The notes: generated by a model from the sequence alone, not told the origin. Counted from the stretch's first letter, positions 1 through 9,270 are shown. The stretch is 35,325 nucleotides of DNA from Bacteroidales bacterium (GCA_024398365.1 JAKSJG010000015.1:1-35325), one strand, 5' to 3'. Made by a program: numbers and translations.

Positions 1-521
1 AATATGCCACGGAGCATAATATGCCCAACGTGGCCTTCCTGCGCACGAGGATAGAGTTCATAGAGTCACTTTTCGCCGAAGGCGAGGTGGCGGAGATATG
101 GATCACCTTCGCCGACCCTCAGGAGAAAAAGCCGCGCAAGAGACTCACAGCGCCTCTCTTCCTCAAGCGCTACGCCCATATCCTTGCATCCGACGGCATC
201 ATCCACCTCAAGACTGACAGCCGCCTGCTGCATTTCTACACGAAAGAGGTATGCAGACAGAATGCGATGACCGTCATCACATCCGACGACGACATCTACG
301 GTCACGGCGTGGCCGACGATATACTCTCAATCAAGACTTATTACGAGAGCTCATTCCTGGCCAAGGGCATAGCCATCACCTACATTGCCTTCAAGCTTGA
401 CAATGCCAAGCCTCTGATTGAGCCGGAATGGGACCAGGAGCCATACGAACAGGCATACCGCACCGACACCCGCAGGGGTGCGCGCGATACTTTCGAAGAC
501 CTGGAAAAACAGAGCAGATAA
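1..521 (+). CDS. trmB: tRNA (guanine-N7-)-methyltransferase, 5' end missing
   Basis: C-terminal part of TrmB, which uses S-adenosylmethionine to make m7G46 in the tRNA variable loop. The reading frame is open back to base 3 (first codons YATEHN before the first ATG at base 21), so the N-terminus with the SAM-binding glycine motif lies outside the window. Visible family marks are the block EIWITFADPQ (usually FPDPQ; here Ala replaces the first Pro), a KTDS motif after the RL..P.FL segment, and TYYES near the C-terminus, which matches the family's T-x-Y-E substrate motif. The preserved part is about 172 codons, so roughly the first quarter is absent. The gene ends one base before the stop of the convergent outer-membrane protein gene, with no terminator between them. 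Confidence 0.9.
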   Translation, partial: YATEHNMPNVAFLRTRIEFIESLFAEGEVAEIWITFADPQEKKPRKRLTAPLFLKRYAHILASDGIIHLKTDSRLLHFYTKEVCRQNAMTVITSDDDIYGHGVADDILSIKTYYESSFLAKGIAITYIAFKLDNAKPLIEPEWDQEPYEQAYRTDTRRGARDTFEDLEKQSR

Positions 522-522
522 A

Positions 523-1005
523 TCAGAACTTTATACCGAGGGAGAATTCCCAGCAGTCGCGGTTGAACGGGGCGTTGAAGGACCAGTTGTACTTTGCAGC
601 CAGCTGCAGGTACCAGATGTTCACGCCCACGCCTGCGCCTCCACCGAAATCGAACTTGGGCTCCGAAGGACCGCAGTCGAAATGATAAGTCGCGTATGGC
701 CCGGCAAAAATGAAAGGCTTGGCCACGAGAAGGTCGATGCCCCACTGTACATTGACAGGAAGCTCGATGGAACTGCGGGTGGATGATGAGCCTCCAAGCA
801 CGCTTGAGGAAGTGAACTCATTTCTATAGTAGAGTTCAGGCTGGATGGAAAAGCCTTCGCGGCTGAATGTCTGATAGCCTATGCCGGCAGACCAGCCGTC
901 ATATTTGTCACGGGTGGAGATCCCGCCCTTGACAATGAAACCCTGAGCCTGCGCTCCCGTTGCAAGAACGACAAGCAGACCCAGGATTGCAATAATGCGT
1001 TTCAT
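523..1005 (-). CDS. small outer-membrane beta-barrel protein
   Basis: 160-residue exported protein of unknown function. A signal peptide (MKRIIAILGLLVVLATGAQA, cleavage before QG) is followed by alternating-polarity strands typical of an 8-stranded porin-family barrel (WSAGIGYQTF, FSIQPELYYRN, SIELPVNVQWGI, KPFIFAGPYATY, LQLAAKYNW), and the chain ends in Phe as many outer-membrane barrels do. It starts 2 bases after the trxA stop and is probably the last gene of the dsbD-RND-trxA run. It may be a small accessory outer-membrane protein of the efflux operon or an unrelated passenger. Confidence 0.75.
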   Translation of the reverse strand: MKRIIAILGLLVVLATGAQAQGFIVKGGISTRDKYDGWSAGIGYQTFSREGFSIQPELYYRNEFTSSSVLGGSSSTRSSIELPVNVQWGIDLLVAKPFIFAGPYATYHFDCGPSEPKFDFGGGAGVGVNIWYLQLAAKYNWSFNAPFNRDCWEFSLGIKF

Positions 1006-1007
1006 GA

Positions 1008-1328
1008 CTAGAGCAGTGCCTTGATTTTGTCTTCAAGCTCTGACTTGGTGAGAGCTCCGACGCTTCTGTCAACTATCTCACCGTCCTTGAGGAAGATGAG
1101 GGTCGGGATGTTGCGGACACCATACTTCATAGGAAGGTCAGTGCTTTCGTCCACGTCGCACTTGGTGATGACCACCTGTCCGTCATACTTCTGAGCCATC
1201 TCGTCAACGAGAGGTGATACCATACGGCAAGGACCGCACCAGGTTGCCCAGAAATCGATTACCATAGGCTTGCTGCCTGCGGAGGCCTTGACTTCTTCAA
1301 AATTGCTGTCAGTTAACTGTGTTGCCAT
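1008..1328 (-). CDS. trxA: thioredoxin
   Basis: Cytoplasmic thioredoxin, a dithiol reductant. It has 106 residues, the usual length, with the active site WCGPC (Cys31 and Cys34), the preceding VIDFWA strand, and the cis-proline segment NIPTLIFLKDGE followed by the C-terminal glycine-turn helix. There is no signal peptide. It lies 18 bases downstream of the PG0541-type gene and 2 bases upstream of the beta-barrel gene, on the same strand as dsbD and the RND pump. In other bacteria thioredoxin is the cytoplasmic electron donor to DsbD, so its presence in the same gene run may be functional rather than accidental; that link is inference. Confidence 0.95.
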   Translation of the reverse strand: MATQLTDSNFEEVKASAGSKPMVIDFWATWCGPCRMVSPLVDEMAQKYDGQVVITKCDVDESTDLPMKYGVRNIPTLIFLKDGEIVDRSVGALTKSELEDKIKALL

Positions 1329-1346
1329 AATATGTGGGATTAAAGA

Positions 1347-1640
1347 TTATACGGTCTGTTCAATATTCCAGACGAAGGCGCGCACACCAACTTCCGTGTT
1401 GCGGGCGTCGAGCTTGCGCACGGTCTGGAGAAGGTCATCGACCTTGTCGTCCTCGACGACGGTGATGACAGCGGAATTCATTTCCGGCCAGGTATGAGTT
1501 CCGCGGTGCGGTTCGCCGGCCACGCTGCCCCTGCCCTGCACCTGCTCGAAGAAGGTGAATCCGCGGACTCCGAGCTGGTCGAGCATATATTCCACACGCG
1601 AGGTGAATGCCTGGTTGAATACTATAAATACGCTTTTCAT
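1347..1640 (-). CDS. PG0541-type transporter-associated small protein
   Basis: 97-residue soluble protein resembling the PG0541 family found beside RND pumps in Bacteroidota. It has a PII-like/ferredoxin-like build: an N-terminal strand (MKSVFIVFNQAF), a helix (SRVEYMLDQLGV), then a strand and a loop containing a GRGSVAGEP..GTHTWPEMNSAV segment, and a C-terminal VEDDKVDDLLQTVRKLD helix. The long central loop and the ITVVEDDKV strand recall PII-type or DUF3240-type regulators. It starts 11 bases after the RND pump stop, which supports co-expression. A role in sensing or gating the pump is inferred from context only. Confidence 0.75.
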   Translation of the reverse strand: MKSVFIVFNQAFTSRVEYMLDQLGVRGFTFFEQVQGRGSVAGEPHRGTHTWPEMNSAVITVVEDDKVDDLLQTVRKLDARNTEVGVRAFVWNIEQTV

Positions 1641-1651
1641 ATCAGTTCCTC

Positions 1652-4600
1652 CTATTCTTCAAGCGATTTTGCATCAGGATCGATATCCATGAATATGTAT
1701 TCCCTGCGCTGCTTCTCCTCCTTGTCACGTTCACCGTGGCGTGAAAGGATGGCATATACAACAGGTACTATGATGAGGGTGACCACAGTGGAGACGAACA
1801 GACCGCCGATGACCACGATACCCAGAGGCTGCCACATCTCGGAACCTTCACCCTGGCTCAATGCCATAGGGAGCATACCGAGCAGTGTGGTGAGCGCTGT
1901 CATAAGCACAGGACGCAGACGGGACGCACCTGAGAGGGCGATCGCCTCCTTGAGCTCGTAGCCGCGGTCACGCATCAGGTTGATGTAGTCCACAAGCACG
2001 ATACCGTTCTTGACGGCAATACCGACGAGCATTATGGCACCGAGGGCACCGATCATGTCGAGGGTCGTACCGGTTATCCAGAGGGCGATGATCACGCCGG
2101 AGAGGGCGAACGGCACGGAGAGCATGATGATGGCAGGCTTTGAAAGGGATTCGAACTGTGATGCCATCACGATGTAAACGAGGAGTATGATCAGCAGTAC
2201 GAGCAGGAGCATGTCTCCGAACATCTGCTGCTGGTCCTCATAGTCACCGGCAAGGGTGACTGTAATGCCGCTCGGTGTGGAAGTATTGTCAATCAGGGTC
2301 TGGATATTGGCTGCCAGCTCGCCGAGCGAGGTGTTGTAAGGTGTGACAGACACCTTGATATACCTCTGGCGGCTCTTGCGGTCAATGGTCTGCGGAGCCC
2401 AGTATTCTTCAATCTGAGCGATCTCGCTGAGCTTGACACGCGTTCCGGTAGGCGTAGGGATGGTGAAATCCTGTATGCCTGTGATAGTGTTGCGGTCCTC
2501 TTCCTTGAGTCGTACAACGATATCGTATTCGTCGCCGTCCTCCTTGAGGAAGCCTGCAGTGGCACCGGTAATACGGTTGCGGATATATGTGGATACAGTG
2601 GCCGTGTTGAGGCCGTGGTATGCGATCTTCTGCTTGTCGAGGGTGACCTTGAGCTCAGGACGGTCCTTGTCGCGGCTGATGGTCACGTTGCGGGCTCCTT
2701 CGATCTCGTGTGTGATCTTGTCCTTGAGTTCGTCAGCGAGGAGGCTGGTCTCGTCGAAGTCGTAGCCGTAGATCTCGACATCCACCGTTGAGCCGCCACC
2801 TGCACCCATACCGCCACCGGAGGTGCAGTATGCGTTGACAATCTCAGGATATGTGGCCATTTCCTGACGGAGAACCTCGCTGATCTCGTCTATGCTGCGG
2901 GTACGCTCACGCTTCTTGTTGCAGACCACGGTCATCGATATCTTGTAGTTGGTGGTCGATGAGAAGAGGGCGCTGAGGCCGCTGTCATCAGATGAACCGG
3001 CGGATGTGGAAATCTTTTCAATCTCAGGCACGAGCTCCACGAAACGTCTTTCAAGTGTGCGGGCGGTCTTGAGGGTCTCCTCGATGCGGGTACCGCGCTG
3101 CAGTTCGACGGTCACGTTGACGCGACCGTTATCGCTGCTCTGCATGAAGTCGGTACCGATCTTGCCCGCGAAGAACGGGAGAAGGGAGGCTATGAACAGC
3201 AGCACTGCCACGAGTACGGTTACTCTCTTGTGATTGAGGCACCAGCGGAGAGCATTTGCATAGAATGCATCCACCTTGTCCAGAAAGCCCACTACATATT
3301 TCTTGTACCAGCCGTTCTTCTTGTCCACCTCTATGAGGCGGCCATTTTCAATCTTCACCTTCTTGCCCTTGAGTATCTTTGAACAGAGCATAGGAATGAG
3401 GGAGATGGCGGCGATGGTGGAAGTTGTAACCACTATGGTCACAATCCAGCCAAGCTCCTTGAAGAGGATGCCGGCAAGGCCGGTGAGCATGGTCAGAGGG
3501 ATGAACACAGCCGCGATAACGAGAGTGGTCGCGATAACGGAGGTCCAGACCTCATTGGTTGCGTATATTGCTGCCTCGCGAGGCGATGAGCCGCGGTCAA
3601 TGTGCTTGGATATGTTTTCGAGCACCACGATGGCATCATCCACCACCATACCGATAGCAACTGTCAGCGCTGAGAGCGAAATGATGTTCAGGGAGCTGTT
3701 GGTCACAAGCAGGTAAATGAAGGAGACAATCAGTGATATAGGGATGGTCAAGCTGATGATGACGGTCGAACGCCAGTCGCCGAGGAAGAAGAATACGACC
3801 AGGACAACGAACAGAAGGGCGTAGAGGATGGATTCCTTGAGTGAATCGACTGCACCCGTGATGTCATCCGAAGAGTCGTAGATCAGGGTCAGCTGCACGT
3901 CTGACGGCAGGCGTTTCTCAAGTTTCTTGAGTTCCCTGTTGACATCGCGGCATACCTGCACGGTGTTGGAGCCGGACTTCTTGGATACTATCATGCGGAC
4001 GGCTTCCTTGCCGTTCACCTTTTCATCGACTGAGAGGTCCTTGATGGTATCGCGCACGTTGGCAAGGTCGCGTACAAAGACCTGCTGGCCTCCCATCGTG
4101 GTGGCAACCACAATGTCGGCGATCTCTGCGCTGGAGGCATATTCGCCGCGCACCTGCATCTGATACTGCTGCTTCTCCATCTTGACGGTACCGCTGGAGA
4201 GGTTGAGGTTGTTGGTGCTGATGGCCGATGACACCTGCTCGAGCGTGAGGTTGTACGCATCGAGCTTGGACTGGTCGAGGTCAATGTAGATGTATCTGTC
4301 CGGCGCACCGGAGATGGATACGCTGCCGATGCCGTTGATACGGTTCAGCTGAGGGATGACTTCGTCATTGAGAATCTTCTCGAGGCCGGGGTAGCTCTCG
4401 TCCGCTGTGACCGCATACTGGATGATAGGCATCAGGGAGCTGTTGAGCTTGAAGATGACCGGGCTCTGGCATCCGTCAGGAAGATTGGTCTTGACCATGT
4501 CTATATAGGAGCGTATATCGTTGGCCGCCTCGTCACGGTCCGAACCCCACTCCATCTCGAGACTTACTACGGATATATTGTCCCTTGATGAAGAGGTCAT

Positions 4601-4837
4601 CTCCTTGAGACCGTCAACTGATGTCAGGGCATTCTCGACGATCTTGGTGACATTGGTCTCTATCTCACTGGCGCTGGCGCCCGGATATGTGGTCATCACC
4701 GTGATGTACGGCGGGTCCATCTCCGGGAACTGGTCGATAGGCAGTCGCGTCAGGGCGAAGAGGCCTATGACTATGACGGCGACAAAGACAAGCGCCGTTG
4801 TCACCGGTTTGGTTATGGCTGTCTTGTAAATGCTCAT
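1652..4837 (-). CDS. RND efflux pump, inner-membrane permease (AcrB/HAE1 type)
   Basis: 1061-residue proton-driven RND permease of the hydrophobe/amphiphile exporter class. The N-terminal TM1 (VTTALVFVAVIVIGLFAL) is followed by the usual first periplasmic loop (PITVMTTYPGASASEIE), then TM2-6, the second large loop and TM8-12. The proton-relay residues are present: the Asp pair in GMVVDDAIVVLEN (residues about 400-401) and Lys of VGIAVKNGIVLVDY (about 943). It follows the membrane fusion gene after one base and precedes the PG0541-type gene by 11 bases. Together with the adaptor and the TolC-like factor it should form a complete tripartite pump spanning both membranes. The substrate cannot be told from sequence. 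Confidence 0.93.
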   Translation of the reverse strand: MSIYKTAITKPVTTALVFVAVIVIGLFALTRLPIDQFPEMDPPYITVMTTYPGASASEIETNVTKIVENALTSVDGLKEMTSSSRDNISVVSLEMEWGSDRDEAANDIRSYIDMVKTNLPDGCQSPVIFKLNSSLMPIIQYAVTADESYPGLEKILNDEVIPQLNRINGIGSVSISGAPDRYIYIDLDQSKLDAYNLTLEQVSSAISTNNLNLSSGTVKMEKQQYQMQVRGEYASSAEIADIVVATTMGGQQVFVRDLANVRDTIKDLSVDEKVNGKEAVRMIVSKKSGSNTVQVCRDVNRELKKLEKRLPSDVQLTLIYDSSDDITGAVDSLKESILYALLFVVLVVFFFLGDWRSTVIISLTIPISLIVSFIYLLVTNSSLNIISLSALTVAIGMVVDDAIVVLENISKHIDRGSSPREAAIYATNEVWTSVIATTLVIAAVFIPLTMLTGLAGILFKELGWIVTIVVTTSTIAAISLIPMLCSKILKGKKVKIENGRLIEVDKKNGWYKKYVVGFLDKVDAFYANALRWCLNHKRVTVLVAVLLFIASLLPFFAGKIGTDFMQSSDNGRVNVTVELQRGTRIEETLKTARTLERRFVELVPEIEKISTSAGSSDDSGLSALFSSTTNYKISMTVVCNKKRERTRSIDEISEVLRQEMATYPEIVNAYCTSGGGMGAGGGSTVDVEIYGYDFDETSLLADELKDKITHEIEGARNVTISRDKDRPELKVTLDKQKIAYHGLNTATVSTYIRNRITGATAGFLKEDGDEYDIVVRLKEEDRNTITGIQDFTIPTPTGTRVKLSEIAQIEEYWAPQTIDRKSRQRYIKVSVTPYNTSLGELAANIQTLIDNTSTPSGITVTLAGDYEDQQQMFGDMLLLVLLIILLVYIVMASQFESLSKPAIIMLSVPFALSGVIIALWITGTTLDMIGALGAIMLVGIAVKNGIVLVDYINLMRDRGYELKEAIALSGASRLRPVLMTALTTLLGMLPMALSQGEGSEMWQPLGIVVIGGLFVSTVVTLIIVPVVYAILSRHGERDKEEKQRREYIFMDIDPDAKSLEE

Positions 4838-4838
4838 C

Positions 4839-5858
4839 CTAGTTCTCCTTCACCACTTTGAGTTTGCAACCGTCAACGAGCTTGGCCTGACCTACGGTAA
4901 CGAGGCGGTCGCCTTCTTCAATCTCGTCGCTGACAATCTCTATATCCTGGTCAAAACGCTGGCCGAGGGTAACGAACACGCGCTTTGCGATGCCGTTGTC
5001 ATCGAGGTATATGAAGCGGTCATTGGAACCTGTGAGTTTCTGCACTGCCTGGTAAGGCACGATGATGGCTTCTTCCATACCCATTGCGAGCTTGGTGTGC
5101 ACGTACATGCCCGGACGGAGCTTGCAGTTGCCGTTAGGGATGCGGACCTTCACCTGGAAGGTGTGGGATGCTGCATCCACCGTAGGATATACTGTCTCTA
5201 TAGTTGCAGGGAATTCGGTATCAGGATATACGTCAGAGAGGACCGTCACCTTCATTCCGGCCTTGACATTAGGATAGTAGCTCTCCGGAACGCTCATCAG
5301 GGCCTTGAGAGTGGCGATCTGGGTGAGGACAAGAATAGGCTGGCCGCTGTAGAGCTCGCCGTCCTCATAGTTCTTGGCGGTGATGACACCTCCGAACTGA
5401 GCCTTGACGAAAGTATTCTTCTCAAGGAAAGCGAGGGTCTCCTTGGTCTGCTCATAGCTGAGCTTGAGCTGGTCGTATGACTGCTGGGATACGGCGCCGC
5501 TCTCGTGGAGGGCTTCCATGCGGTCCATCTCCACGCCGAGGTTGGCGTATGTGAGCTTGGTATTGTTGAGCTGGTTCTGGTCCATGCGCACGAGGGTGGC
5601 ACCCTGGCTGACGCTTGAGCCGACTTCAACGTAGATATGCTCGATCTTGCCGGTCACTGAAGGTGAAACGTTCATTGTCTGATATCCCTGGAGAGTAGTG
5701 GAGAAATCAAGGACGCGTGAAATTGTCTTCTTCGCAAGAGGGCTGGTCTCCACAATTTCCTCACGGTCGGAGGCCACTTCCTGCTGTGCCTGCTTCGGGC
5801 CGCAGCCCGCAAAAAGGACCGCAGCGAAGGCGAGTGTTGCAAAATGTCTTATATTCAT
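4839..5858 (-). CDS. RND efflux periplasmic adaptor lipoprotein (membrane fusion protein)
   Basis: 339-residue HlyD/AcrA-type adaptor. The N-terminus ends in a lipobox (LFAGC, Cys19), so it is probably a lipoprotein anchored in a membrane facing the periplasm. Domain order fits the family: first half of a lipoyl/barrel-sandwich domain (VSPSVTGKIEHIYVEVGSSVSQGATL), an alpha-hairpin (about residues 90-145), the second lipoyl half (VKAQFGGVITAKNYEDGELY), a beta-barrel domain (VPESYYPNVKAGMKVTV) and a membrane-proximal domain with the usual RPGMYVHTKLAM and VPYQAVQ motifs. It connects the RND pump to the outer-membrane channel encoded just upstream. Gaps to its neighbours are 10 bases and 1 base. 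Confidence 0.92.
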   Translation of the reverse strand: MNIRHFATLAFAAVLFAGCGPKQAQQEVASDREEIVETSPLAKKTISRVLDFSTTLQGYQTMNVSPSVTGKIEHIYVEVGSSVSQGATLVRMDQNQLNNTKLTYANLGVEMDRMEALHESGAVSQQSYDQLKLSYEQTKETLAFLEKNTFVKAQFGGVITAKNYEDGELYSGQPILVLTQIATLKALMSVPESYYPNVKAGMKVTVLSDVYPDTEFPATIETVYPTVDAASHTFQVKVRIPNGNCKLRPGMYVHTKLAMGMEEAIIVPYQAVQKLTGSNDRFIYLDDNGIAKRVFVTLGQRFDQDIEIVSDEIEEGDRLVTVGQAKLVDGCKLKVVKEN

Positions 5859-5868
5859 ATCTGTATCT

Positions 5869-7185
5869 TTATTTGTTCAGGAGTTGTTCAAGTGAAATCT
5901 GTGCATTGACCATATCGAGCAGTGCCTGCACATAGGAGCTCTGCGCCGAGATGAGGCTGGTGCCGGAATTGGTTACGTCCAGGCTTGAGGCCACGCCGTA
6001 TTCGTACTTCTTCGCAATGTTGTCGAATACCCTGCGGGCAACGTCCACATTCTGACGCTGGGTGTCCAGACGCTCGATGGAGGATCGCAGGTTGTAGAGC
6101 AGCTGGCTGTACTGCACCTTGAGGGCCAGCTCGGTATCCTTGAGCGTATTGAACTGCTTCTGGTATGCCAGCTTGGCATCCTTGATGGCAAGATAGGTCT
6201 TGCCTGAATTGAATATAGGCAATGACAGCTTGACGCCCATCATGTTAGGAGGGGTCATATCCATGCGGAGCTCATCGCTGAAATACTTCTTGGTGGTATA
6301 TTGGTGATATACGCTGAGGGTCGGTCCGTTGGACCATCCCGTCATGGCAATCTGCTTTCTGGCAAGTTCTGTGCTCTCCTTGAGCAGCTGGTAATTGTAA
6401 TTGTTGTCAATGTCGAACTCCTCATTCATCAGCTCACGGGCGCTGTCCTCGTTCACGAGGTTGTCGAGATCCTGGAGAAGAGTGATTTCGGTGGAAGGGT
6501 CGAGATTAAGCTGGAGACGGAGGGAATTATAGACCATCTCGAGAGAACGCTTCGTGGCCTCGATGGTGTTGGCCATGGTGGTCACCTGCACTAGGAGCTG
6601 GTCAGCGTCGGTCTGCTCGGACACGCCGACATCGACGGACTTCTTCGAGATGTCATAGAGCTTCTGCATGCTTGCCTGGTTCTCCTCGAGGAGCTTGAGG
6701 GACTCTTCGGTGACGAGGGCCGAGTAGTAGAGCACCTTCACCTGGTCGCAGATCTCTTGCTCGCTCTTGTGAAGGTTGATGTCAGACATCCTCTTGGAAA
6801 TGTCAGACAGCTGAAGTGAAATGATCTGCGCTCCGCTGAATCCGACTGCAGTCGTGATGCCGAGCGAAACGTATGGAGGCATGGCTATCGACATCGCGCC
6901 GAAATCCATGGTGTAACCGAAATAGTTGGAATAGTCACCGGCTGCGCTGACCTGTGGCAGCATTGACGAAATGACCTGCCATTTTGCCGCTTCCGCCTTC
7001 TGGATGTCAATGGAAGCGTTCTTCAAAGTGTTGTTGTGCTGGAGTGCATACTCCTGCGCCTGCTGCAAGGTGAATGCCACCTTCGACGGACGCTCTCCCG
7101 CATAACCCTGAGCACCAGCGCTTAAGGGAAGAAGAGCGAGCATCAGTGCCGCCGTTCTGCTAATAATTCTACTTGTTTTTACCAT
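5869..7185 (-). CDS. TolC-family outer-membrane efflux protein
   Basis: Outer-membrane factor of the tripartite pump, 438 residues from the chosen start. The start was set at base 7185 because it is followed directly by a good signal peptide (MVKTSRIISRTAALMLALLPLSAGAQG). A longer frame to 7302 would overlap dsbD and put a basic non-signal tail in front. Two TolC-type repeats are visible, each with a long helix rich in Leu, Ala and Gln (FTLQQAQEYALQHNNTLKNA near the N-terminus; LAYQKQFNTLKDTELALKVQ in the second half), and the C-terminal YVQALLDMVNAQISLEQLL helix is typical. It lies 52 bases downstream of dsbD and 10 bases upstream of the adaptor gene. Confidence 0.9.
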   Translation of the reverse strand: MVKTSRIISRTAALMLALLPLSAGAQGYAGERPSKVAFTLQQAQEYALQHNNTLKNASIDIQKAEAAKWQVISSMLPQVSAAGDYSNYFGYTMDFGAMSIAMPPYVSLGITTAVGFSGAQIISLQLSDISKRMSDINLHKSEQEICDQVKVLYYSALVTEESLKLLEENQASMQKLYDISKKSVDVGVSEQTDADQLLVQVTTMANTIEATKRSLEMVYNSLRLQLNLDPSTEITLLQDLDNLVNEDSARELMNEEFDIDNNYNYQLLKESTELARKQIAMTGWSNGPTLSVYHQYTTKKYFSDELRMDMTPPNMMGVKLSLPIFNSGKTYLAIKDAKLAYQKQFNTLKDTELALKVQYSQLLYNLRSSIERLDTQRQNVDVARRVFDNIAKKYEYGVASSLDVTNSGTSLISAQSSYVQALLDMVNAQISLEQLLNK

Positions 7186-7237
7186 CTTCTGCTTATAATT
7201 TTCTACAAACGGGGCCTTTCCTCTCAAAAATCGTACC

Positions 7238-9184
7238 CTACTTGCGTTCATTGTCCCTTTCCTCTTCCTGACAACGCTCGAATTCGGCAAGCGCATCGTC
7301 AATGAAACGACAGAAGTTCTGGATATTCAGATCGTACGGGTGAGGGTCGGCGATGAGATGCCCGTAACCCATGATGACATAATAAGGCTGAGCGCTTATG
7401 CCGAACTTCCTGCGCATCATATAGGAGTTGATCTGGCCCACGGTCTTGAGCAGTTTGCCCTGTTCCGTCCTCACCCAGCGGGAGCGCGGAGCCTTGGTCT
7501 TGTCGTCCCCGTAGAGGGTGACAACCACGAAATGATTGTCGAGCGCCTTCCGGATATCAATGTAGCTCAGGACCTTGGCCTCCATCTCGCGGCAGTTGAC
7601 ACAGCCCAGGCCTGAGAATTCGATGAAGAGAGGCTTGTCAACCTTTTCGGCATAGGCCTGTGCTTCCTCGAAGTCATAGAAATGGTTGTTGACCTTCATA
7701 TGCTCAGCCGGCGGAAGGTAGCCTGACAGGGCCTTCAGAGGAGCGCCCCAGAGGCCCGGAATCATATAAAGTACAAATGCGAAGGACGCCAGCGCGCATG
7801 TCAGTCGGAGCGGCTTGATGCGGCGGCCGGATTTGCCGGAGGCGGAATCCTTGTCAGGACGCGGCCCGTCGGAAGGGAAGCGTATCACGCCCAGCAGGTA
7901 GAGTCCGAGCAGGGTGAAGCAGACAAGCCAGATGGCAAGGTAGAGCTTGCGGCCGAGTATGCCCCACTGATATGTCTGGTCAGCCACGCTGAGGAATTTG
8001 AAGCCGAGGGCGATTTCGATGAAGCCGAGGGAAACCTTGACGGTGTTGAGCCAGCCTCCGCTCTTCGGCAGGCGCTTGAGCCAGGACGGGAAGAGTGCCA
8101 GAAGGGTGAAAGGCAGTGCGAAGGCCACGGAGAATGCGAGCATTGTGACCATTGGCGCCCAGAATTCACCGGAGGTCGATTTGATAAGCACTGTGCCGAC
8201 TATAGGTCCCGTGCAGGAGAATGACACCAGCACGAGGGTCAGGGCCATGAAGAAGATGCCTCCGAGGCCCTTGCGGTCCGACTTGCTGTCGCTGCCGTTG
8301 ACCAGGCGGCTCGGGAGCGTGATCTCGAAGAAGCCGAAGAATGAGGCCGCGAAGATCATGAACACTATGAAGAATATGATGTTCGGGAGCCAGTGTGTGG
8401 CGAACCAGTTGAATATGTCCGAGGTCACGGCCTCTCCACCTATGATGCGGGTCGCGATTATGATCACGGCTATAGGCAGAGTATAGAGGAGCACGATGAA
8501 CAGACCGTACATGAAGGCACGGAAACGTCCCGCCTTCTTGTCTTCGCTGCCCTTGATGAAATATGACACAGTCATCGGAACCATAGGGAAGACGCAAGGG
8601 GTCGCGAGCGCCACCAGTCCCCAGAACATGGCCTGGAGCACTATGGACCACAGAGGAGCGGAAGACCTCCTGGACGCCGGTGCGGCAGCCGGTGTATCCG
8701 CCACGTTGTCAGATGCCGCTGACGCAGCGCTTATACGTATCTCGAAATCCTCGTCACTCGGAGGGATGCATCCGCTGTCGTTGCAGCACATCCATTCCAC
8801 ATTGGCCTTGAGGACGCTGCCGTCCTTCGCACGGACCTTCTGCGCAAAGCTGGCTGAGCCCTCGAAATAGCCTATCTCCATCCCGAACATATCCTCGAAC
8901 TTGCGCACCGGCTGGCTGATGCACTCCACCGGGCCGACGAGCTCGATGCCGGCTGAAGGCTTGAAAGTGAACACGGTCGGGTTGGGGCCGCCCTCATACG
9001 GGCCCATGTCATACATGTGCCATCCCTGCTGGATGGAGGCCGTGAAGACAACATTGGTGATGCCGTCACCTTCCGGAGATGTCGATGTGCTCCAGCTCAC
9101 CGGATTGGGCTGCGCCTGCATTATGGAGGCGATAAACAGGGATATGAGGGTGTAAATAAGTCTTCTTCGCATATTCGATGTCAT
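7238..9184 (-). CDS. dsbD: thiol:disulfide interchange protein DsbD-like
   Basis: 648-residue membrane protein that passes electrons from cytoplasmic thioredoxin to the periplasm. Three modules are visible: a signal peptide and an N-terminal DsbD-alpha-like domain with a Cys cluster (WMCCNDSGC, about 130-140); an eight-helix transmembrane domain with ATPCVFPM and FSCTGPIVG cysteines; and a C-terminal thioredoxin domain with CVNC (about 528-531) in EFSGLGCVNCREME. A second ATG four codons in (base 9172) is a possible start. The nearest promoter-like box ends only about 10 bases before 9184, which slightly favours 9172. It heads the efflux/trxA gene run. Confidence 0.92.
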   Translation of the reverse strand: MTSNMRRRLIYTLISLFIASIMQAQPNPVSWSTSTSPEGDGITNVVFTASIQQGWHMYDMGPYEGGPNPTVFTFKPSAGIELVGPVECISQPVRKFEDMFGMEIGYFEGSASFAQKVRAKDGSVLKANVEWMCCNDSGCIPPSDEDFEIRISAASAASDNVADTPAAAPASRRSSAPLWSIVLQAMFWGLVALATPCVFPMVPMTVSYFIKGSEDKKAGRFRAFMYGLFIVLLYTLPIAVIIIATRIIGGEAVTSDIFNWFATHWLPNIIFFIVFMIFAASFFGFFEITLPSRLVNGSDSKSDRKGLGGIFFMALTLVLVSFSCTGPIVGTVLIKSTSGEFWAPMVTMLAFSVAFALPFTLLALFPSWLKRLPKSGGWLNTVKVSLGFIEIALGFKFLSVADQTYQWGILGRKLYLAIWLVCFTLLGLYLLGVIRFPSDGPRPDKDSASGKSGRRIKPLRLTCALASFAFVLYMIPGLWGAPLKALSGYLPPAEHMKVNNHFYDFEEAQAYAEKVDKPLFIEFSGLGCVNCREMEAKVLSYIDIRKALDNHFVVVTLYGDDKTKAPRSRWVRTEQGKLLKTVGQINSYMMRRKFGISAQPYYVIMGYGHLIADPHPYDLNIQNFCRFIDDALAEFERCQEEERDNERK

Positions 9185-9194
9185 TTTATTTAAA

Positions 9195-9202
9195 CAAATA
9201 TA
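9195..9202 (-). promoter_or_regulatory. promoter -7 box (TATATTTG) for dsbD and the efflux operon
   Basis: TATATTTG on the minus strand matches the Bacteroidota -7 consensus TAnnTTTG. It lies 10 bases upstream of the dsbD ATG at 9184 and 22 upstream of the ATG at 9172. No good TTG was found at the expected -33 spacing, so this rests on the -7 box alone. Confidence 0.5.
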
Positions 9203-9222
9203 CTACTTTATCACAAAAGATG

Positions 9223-9230
9223 TAACTTTG
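9223..9230 (+). promoter_or_regulatory. promoter -7 box (TAACTTTG) for kbl
   Basis: TAACTTTG fits TAnnTTTG and stands 40 bases before the kbl start, leaving a normal leader. The -33 element is not obvious. It forms a divergent pair with the dsbD box, about 20 bases apart. Confidence 0.5.
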
Positions 9231-9270
9231 TTAGATATTAATAAAAACACAAAACAACAGAACATATATC

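Noticed and set aside
7186..7302. Longer start for the TolC-like gene
   Set aside because: It would overlap dsbD by 65 bases and put a basic non-signal tail before a perfect signal peptide at 7185.
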